DNA of 64,000 nucleotides from Pseudomonas sp. S35. GTDB taxonomy: Bacteria > Pseudomonadota > Gammaproteobacteria > Pseudomonadales > Pseudomonadaceae. The stretch spans positions 3,782,001 to 3,846,000 of the forward strand of contig NZ_CP019431.1 of the NCBI RefSeq assembly GCF_009866765.1. Reading direction: 5' to 3'. The notes under the pieces were generated by a model. It was not told the origin of the DNA and did no database searches. It worked only from the letters and a program-made list of their open reading frames with translations. Each line of letters begins with the position of its first letter. Position 1 is the stretch's first letter. This document shows, piece by piece, positions 58,862-64,000 of the stretch. Both the position numbers and the translations under genes were made by a program.

Positions 58862-60463
58862 CTAGAGCACGCTGCCCATTGCCTTCATCAACACCAGGTC
58901 CCGCGCGTAAATATCCGGCGCGTACACCAACCCACCCTGGCGGTCGACTTCGACCGTCCAGTAGCCGAGCAACACCGGCACCGGCGTCGCCAGGCGGAAT
59001 TCATGGGTCACGCCGGTGGCCAGCAGTTCATCGGTGCGCGCGCGTTCGGCCGGGTTCACCAGCAGGTCGCGCAGCAGCAACGGTTGCTCTACCCGCACGC
59101 AACCCGAGCTGAACGCACGTGGGCCTTTGGTGAACAGCGGCTGGCTCGGGGTGTCGTGCAGGTACACCGAGTACGGGTTGGGGAAGCGCATCACGATCTT
59201 GCCCAGCGGGTTGCGCGGGCCGGCTTCCTGGCGCAGCAGTATATTGCCGGGGCGCGCCCAGTCGATCTGCTCGGGCGCCAGCGGGTGGCCTTCGGCGTCG
59301 AGCACTTGCAGGTTTTGCTGGCGTAGGTATTCGGGGTTCAGGCGAATGGCCGGGAGTTTGTCCTCGCGCATGATGGTCGGCGGGATAGTCCAGGTGGGGT
59401 TGAGCGTCAGCCGGGTGATGCGTGACTTGAGCAGCGGCGTCTGGCGTTCGGCGCGGCCCACTTGCAGGCGGGTCTGCCACACCGGGATGCCGCTCTGGTA
59501 CACACTCAGTTGCGCAGCGGCGACGTTGACCAGTACGCCTTCGGGCTCCAGGTCCTGGGCCAGCCAGCGGAAACGTTCGAGGTTGATGCGCAGTTGTTCG
59601 CGGCGCATCGCCGGGCTGATATTGAGTTCGGCCACGGTGCCGGCGCCGATCACACCGTCCGATTGCAAAGAGTGGCTGAGCTGGAAGGCCTTTACCGCCG
59701 TGACCAGTTCGGGACGGTATTGCTGGCCGGCACCCTTGGGTTCACTGGGAAGGTAGCCGCCGCTATAGAGACGCCGCGCCAACTCTGGAACACGCGGGTC
59801 TTCCATGCCGGGACGCAACAGCGGGCCGCTGCCGACCGGGTCCCAGTGCGGCAACGGCTGCTGGCGCACGGTGGAATAGGCGTTGCGCAGGCTGCGGTAC
59901 AAATCCGCACTGGGGCGCGCCTGATCGAACGCCTGCGCCATGTCGCTCAGGCCGACGGCGGCAAAGGCCAGCACTTCAGTGTTGGGGTCGCGGGTGGGCG
60001 GCTGGGAATGCCACAACGGTTCGAAACGCGATTGCTGCAAGCGCCCGAAGTGCAAATCCTGCAGGGCTTGCAGGTAGTGCCGGCTGCTGTCGATATCGCT
60101 GCACAGCACGTTTTGCGTGGCGTGTGGCGCGGGCAGACTATAGTGGGTGGGATCCAGGCCATCGTCGGCAAGCATCAGCAACTGCGTTTGGAGTGCCTGG
60201 CGACGCGTCTCGTCCGACCATAACGGCGCATCGCCTTGTTGCTGATAGAACGCTTGCAGGCGCGCCAGGGCTGGCGCGTCGATCTGCGGCACGAGGCCGG
60301 GGCAGACGCTGGGCAACTGCGCCAGGGCCTGTTGCACCGGCGCCAGGTCTACCGGCGCGGGGGTCGTGACCGGCAACGGCTCCACCGGCAGCGTGTCGGC
60401 TGTGGCGACCAATGGTGCAACGAGCAGGCAAATGCTCAAGTAACATGCGTGTTTTTTGAACAA
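58862..60463 (-). CDS. L,D-transpeptidase of the YcbB/LdtD type
   Basis: A 533-residue exported protein. I propose a TTG start at 60463: it has GGAG eight bases upstream and gives a normal signal peptide (ACYLSICLLVAPLVATA); no ATG is better placed. A scaffold region (about 60-230) is followed by a peptidoglycan-binding domain (AVKAFQLSHSLQSDGVIGAGT near 290) and the YkuD catalytic domain with the nucleophile in SSGCVRVEQP near 455. It makes 3-3 crosslinks in peptidoglycan or attaches proteins. It diverges from a second transpeptidase gene. Confidence 0.87.
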   Translation of the reverse strand: MFKKHACYLSICLLVAPLVATADTLPVEPLPVTTPAPVDLAPVQQALAQLPSVCPGLVPQIDAPALARLQAFYQQQGDAPLWSDETRRQALQTQLLMLADDGLDPTHYSLPAPHATQNVLCSDIDSSRHYLQALQDLHFGRLQQSRFEPLWHSQPPTRDPNTEVLAFAAVGLSDMAQAFDQARPSADLYRSLRNAYSTVRQQPLPHWDPVGSGPLLRPGMEDPRVPELARRLYSGGYLPSEPKGAGQQYRPELVTAVKAFQLSHSLQSDGVIGAGTVAELNISPAMRREQLRINLERFRWLAQDLEPEGVLVNVAAAQLSVYQSGIPVWQTRLQVGRAERQTPLLKSRITRLTLNPTWTIPPTIMREDKLPAIRLNPEYLRQQNLQVLDAEGHPLAPEQIDWARPGNILLRQEAGPRNPLGKIVMRFPNPYSVYLHDTPSQPLFTKGPRAFSSGCVRVEQPLLLRDLLVNPAERARTDELLATGVTHEFRLATPVPVLLGYWTVEVDRQGGLVYAPDIYARDLVLMKAMGSVL

Positions 60464-60503
60464 TGGCTTGGCTCCAATCCACAGTGGGGGAGATGTACTG
60501 TAG

Positions 60504-61232
60504 ATGCTGACTTTTATGTACCGCCTGGGCATGACCGCCTTGGGCCTGATCACCGCAAGCCTGGCTATGTTGAGCAATTGTGCGCTCGCCGCCAACGGCA
60601 ACCCTCCTTCCTTGTATAGCAGCCTGGCGCGCTCGGCTCCAGAACTCAATCCCACCGTGCTCAAAAGCGCCCTGAGCGCGATGCAGTGCGCGGTCAGCAA
60701 TGGCGAGGAACGCTCAGAACGCCTGGCCGTCATTGACTACTCCCAACCGTCGACCGCCCGTCGGTTGTGGATCTTCGACCTGCGCAAGAAAACCCTGGTG
60801 CTGCGCGACCTGGTGGCCCACGGCGCCAAATCCGGGGAAAACTTCGCCACCCAGTTCTCCAACACCGAAGGCAGCCACCAATCCAGCCTGGGCCTGTTCC
60901 GCACCCAGGAAAGTTACCTGGGCACCCACGGTTACTCGCTGCGCATGGACGGCCTGGAGCCGGGTTTCAATGACCTGGCCCGCGACCGCGCCATTGTGAT
61001 TCACGCCGCCGACTATGTGAGCCCGCTGTGGAGCAAGCGCGAAGGCCGTATCGGCCGCAGCCAGGGTTGCCCGGCCGTGCGCCCGCAGGTGGCGCGTCAG
61101 GTGGTGGATAAGCTCAAGGATGGGCAGTTCATGTTTTCGTGGTATCCCGACCAGCGCTGGTTGAAGTCCTCGACGTACCTCAATTGCAAGCCCCAACAGG
61201 TGGCGAGTAGTCGTACAATCCGTGGCGGTTAG
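60504..61232 (+). CDS. Murein L,D-transpeptidase catalytic-domain protein (YkuD_2 type)
   Basis: A 242-residue exported protein with a signal peptide ending near ALA at residue 29. The catalytic domain has GLFRTQESYLGTHGYSLRMDG near 135, IVIHAADYVSP near 172 and the Cys in GRSQGCPAVRP near 192, the pattern of the YkuD_2 family. It probably acts on peptidoglycan stem peptides. The ATG at 60504 is used; one at 60516 is possible. It diverges from the YcbB-type gene with 40 bases between, so the two probably share a control region. Confidence 0.85.
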   Translation: MLTFMYRLGMTALGLITASLAMLSNCALAANGNPPSLYSSLARSAPELNPTVLKSALSAMQCAVSNGEERSERLAVIDYSQPSTARRLWIFDLRKKTLVLRDLVAHGAKSGENFATQFSNTEGSHQSSLGLFRTQESYLGTHGYSLRMDGLEPGFNDLARDRAIVIHAADYVSPLWSKREGRIGRSQGCPAVRPQVARQVVDKLKDGQFMFSWYPDQRWLKSSTYLNCKPQQVASSRTIRGG

Positions 61233-61262
61233 CCTGTCCCCACAGATAAAAGAGAGCTTCGC

Positions 61263-62009
61263 ATGCTTCTACATCAATCGACCTGGATCGAGATCGGGCA
61301 GTTCCTGGAGCGCAGTCGCACGGTGGTGATCCCCATCGGCTCCAACGAGCAGCACGGCCCGACCGGCCTGCTGGGCACCGATTGGATGTGCCCGGAAATC
61401 ATCGCCGTTGAAGCGCAAAAGAACGCCGACATCCTGATCGGCCCGACCTTCAATATCGGCATGGCGCAACATCACCTGGGTTTTCCCGGTACGATCTCCC
61501 TGCGCCCCTCCACCTTTATCGCCGCGATTGGTGACTGGGTGCGCTCGCTGGCCGGGCATGGCTTCGACAAGATCCTGTTCCTCAATGGCCACGGCGGCAA
61601 TATCGCGACCATTGAAGCGGCATTTTCCGAGCTGTACGCCGAAGCCAGCTTCGCCCGCCGCCCCGCCGGCTTCGCCCTGAAGCTGGTGAACTGGTGGGAC
61701 CTGGAAGGCGTCAGCGACCTGGCTCACCGCCAATTCCCGGTGGGCCACGGCAGCCATGCCACGCCGTCGGAAATTGCAGTGACACAGTGGGCGTACCCGG
61801 ACTCGATCAAGTCGGCGGACTATTCGCCGCAGATCGCCAATACCGGGCCGATCCGCGAAGCCGTGGACTTCCGCACACGCTTCCCCGATGGACGGATGGG
61901 CTCGGACCCGGCGTTGGCGACGGTGGAGAAAGGCGGTGAGTTGGTGGCGTTGGCGGCTCTAGGGTTGATCAAGACCGTCAACAGCTTCAGTAACGAAGCC
62001 AGACCTTAG
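61263..62009 (+). CDS. Creatininase-family metallohydrolase
   Basis: A 248-residue protein of the creatininase/MftE family. The metal-site residues are in IPIGSNEQHGPTG near 25, LGTDWMCPE near 38, FLNGHGGNIAT near 102 and HGSHATPSEIAVTQW near 160. Members cleave amide or cyclic amide bonds (creatinine, formamides, peptide tails). The substrate is unknown here. It follows the transpeptidase gene after 30 bases, with AGAGAG upstream, and a REP element closes it. Confidence 0.84.
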   Translation: MLLHQSTWIEIGQFLERSRTVVIPIGSNEQHGPTGLLGTDWMCPEIIAVEAQKNADILIGPTFNIGMAQHHLGFPGTISLRPSTFIAAIGDWVRSLAGHGFDKILFLNGHGGNIATIEAAFSELYAEASFARRPAGFALKLVNWWDLEGVSDLAHRQFPVGHGSHATPSEIAVTQWAYPDSIKSADYSPQIANTGPIREAVDFRTRFPDGRMGSDPALATVEKGGELVALAALGLIKTVNSFSNEARP

Positions 62010-62027
62010 GCGCAGTGCACACCAACA

Positions 62028-62080
62028 TGTGGGAGGGGGCTGCTTCGCAGCCCAGCGCAGGGCAAGCCTGCTCACCACAG
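62028..62080. repeat. Composite REP element
   Basis: TGTGGGAGGGGGCTGCTTCG and CGCAGGGCAAGCCTGCTCACCACAG halves enclose a GGGCTGCTTCGCAGCCC hairpin. It lies between the convergent creatininase and lipoprotein genes. Confidence 0.75.
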
Positions 62081-62091
62081 GTTGCCTGAAG

Positions 62092-62424
62092 TTATTCGCA
62101 TTCCTTGGCAGCCAGTTCCAACCGCGACGGCGTTAAAGCCGACGCCAGCGGTTTGCGCTCATACAGGAACACCTTACCGCCCTCTCCTGCTTTGTAGGCC
62201 TCCAGCACGTCGTCGGCGGCGATCTTGCTGGTCAGCACCACACGGGCGTGGCGCGAGTTCTGGGTCACCGTCGAGGTGATCCCGTGTTTTTCCAGCTTGG
62301 GCAAGACGCATTGCAGATAGGCCTCAGGGCCTTTGCTGGTTTGCAGGGTCAAGGTTGGCGTGTTTGGGGCAGAGACACAGCCGGCCAGCAACAGAGCCGT
62401 AACCGGTACAAAAAAAGAGCGCAT
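62092..62424 (-). CDS. Small lipoprotein, unknown function
   Basis: A 110-residue protein with a lipoprotein signal (lipobox LLAGC15). The mature part is a small mixed domain with two Cys (LQCVLP and the C-terminal AKECE) that could form a disulfide. No family recognised. It has the look of small outer-membrane lipoproteins common in Pseudomonas. It is followed upstream by another exported protein gene in the same direction, 33 bases away, so the pair may be an operon. Confidence 0.72.
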   Translation of the reverse strand: MRSFFVPVTALLLAGCVSAPNTPTLTLQTSKGPEAYLQCVLPKLEKHGITSTVTQNSRHARVVLTSKIAADDVLEAYKAGEGGKVFLYERKPLASALTPSRLELAAKECE

Positions 62425-62457
62425 GAAAAATCCTGACTGTAAAAGTAAACGTTCACA

Positions 62458-63102
62458 TTAACTGGCGCGTACCAGCGCCTTGAGCGACGCATCAAACTGC
62501 TTCAAGGCATCGAGCTGCACATCCCGCTGCTGCTCGATCTGCGCGGCAATTTGCGGCGCGGCCTTTTCACGTACCCACACCGACGGGACCTGCTTGTGCA
62601 CCGAGCCTTCGGCCTTGGCGATGTATTGCAGGTCAGCGTCATAGAACCGCGCAATGAAGCGCGCCTCGACCTGATCGTTACGCGGGGTCAGCAGTTGGTT
62701 ATGCGTGTCGAGCATCACCACCACATCGGGGTGAGCCTGCAGCAGGGCATCCAGGTTGTCGTAGACGGTGACCGACGAAAAGGTGCCTTGCAGCGAACTC
62801 ATCAACCAATCAATGGCCAGTTCCGGATCGGAGCTATTGACGAACGCCTCGCGGATACGCCCATCGAGGGCATCCTTGGCGCCATTCAAGGCCATGTCGT
62901 GGTAGCGTTCAAGGTAGCTGAGGTTGTCGCGGGTCGTGTCGCTCAACAACACACCCACTGACTGCGCGGGCTGGAGGGAGTCTACGCTAGCAGCGATAGG
63001 TATCAAATGGCTTGTACGCAGATCGCCTGCCACTGCCGCGTTGTCCACCAGCACACTGCCGAGCATCAGAATCATTAAACCAAGCTGAATCATCGTCCTC
63101 AT
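62458..63102 (-). CDS. Exported hypothetical protein
   Basis: A 214-residue protein with a Sec signal peptide (MIQLGLMILMLGSVLVDN then AAVAGD, cut near residue 27). The mature part begins HLIPIAASVDSLQPAQSVGV and has a central VVVMLDTHNQL strand and a helical C-terminus rich in Gln and Lys. I recognise no family. The start at 63102 is fixed by the signal peptide; the frame continues upstream without coding sense. With the lipoprotein gene just after it, an envelope role is likely. Confidence 0.68.
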   Translation of the reverse strand: MRTMIQLGLMILMLGSVLVDNAAVAGDLRTSHLIPIAASVDSLQPAQSVGVLLSDTTRDNLSYLERYHDMALNGAKDALDGRIREAFVNSSDPELAIDWLMSSLQGTFSSVTVYDNLDALLQAHPDVVVMLDTHNQLLTPRNDQVEARFIARFYDADLQYIAKAEGSVHKQVPSVWVREKAAPQIAAQIEQQRDVQLDALKQFDASLKALVRAS

Positions 63103-63233
63103 CACGCATTTCCTTGAACAGCGTCTCGATGGAGCAATTTTGCGCTTTCCCCGCAAAAACAGAACTTGCGTTGCGTGATGGTGACTATTATCTGAAGCGA
63201 TAGTGCCCCCATAAAATCTATAAGGACCCCGCC

Positions 63234-63506
63234 ATGAAGCCCCACCAGAAAACCTTCGACCGCATCCGCGAAGCCGTACTACCGGAGTTTCGCGAGCGGG
63301 TCGCCGATTACCTGGTCGACTATGAAAAGGTGCTGCAGGACACCGCGGCAACCGCCGCCCAGGCCCAGGCCAGTGCCCAGCAATTGCGCGGGTACCTGCG
63401 CGGCTTGAACACCACGCGGGTGCTGGGAATGGCAGATTGGGAAGACCTGGACCGGCGCGTGGTGCAACTGGCTGAAATCGCTACAGTGCAGGGCGTGGCT
63501 GGTTGA
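63234..63506 (+). CDS. Small hypothetical helical protein
   Basis: A 90-residue cytoplasmic protein, mostly helical, with an Ala/Gln-rich middle (TAATAAQAQASAQQ) that could form a coiled coil. No family recognised. A TAAGGA site lies seven bases before the ATG. It overlaps the end of the convergent glutathione transferase gene by 26 bases. Confidence 0.65.
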   Translation: MKPHQKTFDRIREAVLPEFRERVADYLVDYEKVLQDTAATAAQAQASAQQLRGYLRGLNTTRVLGMADWEDLDRRVVQLAEIATVQGVAG

Positions 63507-64000
63507 CCCATTCCTGCACCGACGGCCGCTGCCATTGGTGTTGTGCATAGGCCACCAACTCGGCGGGCACGTGGTCGCCGTTGAGGATCAGGCGATTGAG
63601 CATGATGGCCAGGTCCAGGTCAGCAATCGACCACTCACCGAACAGGTTTGTCGGGTTACCCGCCAGCAGCGCCTGTGCTGCACTGATCAACCTGCTTGCC
63701 GCGGCTTCAGCGATGCTCGACAGTGGCGGCATCTGCTGCCCATAGAACACCACCCGGGTGGAACGCTCTTCGCGAATCGGCAATAAATCACTGCGCAACC
63801 ACGCCTGCACCTGCCGCGCCCTCGCCCGCAGCCTTGAATCGGCCGGGTACACCGCTGTCTCGGGGTACACCTCTTCCAGGTACTCGGTGATCGCCGAGGA
63901 CTCCGACAGCGCAAAGTCGCCTGCCACGAGGGTCGGGACGCGTTGCGTCACAGACAGCCGAACGAAGTCAGCCGCCTGGTTTTGAGCGGCATCCAGGTCC
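63481..64000 (-). CDS. Glutathione S-transferase-like protein (YfcF-like), partial at right edge
   Basis: The frame is open at base 64000, so the N-terminal part (the glutathione-contacting Ser/Tyr region) is missing. What is seen runs DLDAAQNQAADFVRLSVTQR, VPTLVAGDFALSESSAITEYL (cis-Pro and the SES glutathione contact of the thioredoxin-like domain), then an all-helical C-terminal domain with GEWSIADLDLAIMLNRL. This resembles YfcF-type glutathione transferases. A GTG at 63951 is internal, not the start. Confidence 0.82.
   Translation of the reverse strand, partial: DLDAAQNQAADFVRLSVTQRVPTLVAGDFALSESSAITEYLEEVYPETAVYPADSRLRARARQVQAWLRSDLLPIREERSTRVVFYGQQMPPLSSIAEAAASRLISAAQALLAGNPTNLFGEWSIADLDLAIMLNRLILNGDHVPAELVAYAQHQWQRPSVQEWVNQPRPAL

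Noticed and set aside
1..64000. CRISPR arrays, tRNA/rRNA genes, insertion sequences, prophage
   Set aside because: No regularly spaced repeats, tRNA-like cloverleaf sequence, transposase or phage structural gene was seen; this is a reading by eye and a tRNA scan would settle the RNA part.

Overview
The window looks like chromosomal DNA of a plant- or soil-associated Pseudomonas of the P. fluorescens lineage. The signs are high GC with Pseudomonas codon use, many REP-type palindromes between genes, a 3-mercaptopropionate dioxygenase/rhodanese sulfur locus, a FecIR-controlled TonB receptor and PhoB- and HrpL-type promoter boxes. This is inference; no marker gene fixes the species.

Layout. (1) 1-8.3 kb, minus strand: a tightly coupled Wzx/Wzy-type polysaccharide operon read from the tyrosine phosphatase wzb through the kinase wzc, flippase, polymerase-like protein, pyruvyltransferase, WcaF-like acetyltransferase and nitroreductase to a glycosyltransferase cut by the left edge. 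(2) 8.5-9.7 kb: two unknown small genes convergent with a diverged PAP2 protein. (3) 10.0-20.8 kb: an organosulfur locus with flavin monooxygenases, LysR, thiol dioxygenase, four-domain rhodanese, sulfonate-type binding protein, peroxiredoxin-like protein, acyl-CoA dehydrogenase-like protein and 2-hydroxyacid dehydrogenase. A repeated 14-bp box occurs in three of its control regions. (4) 20.8-29.6 kb: a private TonB-ExbBD system with a beta-propeller phytase and a TonB receptor behind a Pho box. A second Pho box faces a degenerate GGDEF protein and an AraC regulator. (5) 29.6-38.8 kb: LysR, a YcaC hydrolase/amidohydrolase/monooxygenase operon, NudK, SDR, a lipoprotein hydrolase, and an alpha-hydroxy-acid oxidase with a divergent DeoR regulator.

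(6) 39-44.8 kb: two genes behind good hrp boxes, a third with a similar N-terminus, copper delivery genes (SCO, PCuAC) and acetyltransferases. (7) 45-49.7 kb: a TPM membrane protein, an RsbQ/KAI2-like hydrolase overlapping a PAS histidine kinase, a DapF paralogue with an altered active site, and a kinase pseudogene. (8) 49.7-58.9 kb: Fur box, ECF sigma factor, FecR, TonB receptor with signalling domain, M16 peptidase and a YddA/SbmA-type ABC exporter. This layout parallels the Fus ferredoxin-piracy and yddAB-pqqL systems. (9) 58.9-64 kb: two divergent L,D-transpeptidases, a creatininase-family protein, small envelope proteins and a glutathione transferase cut by the right edge.

The most interesting signals are the Fur/FecIR-controlled receptor-protease-exporter operon, the Pho-box phytate operon with its second Pho box, the two hrp-box genes encoding unknown candidate type III secreted proteins, and the unreported-looking repeated operator and leader in the sulfur locus. 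No tRNA, rRNA, CRISPR array, insertion sequence or prophage was recognised.
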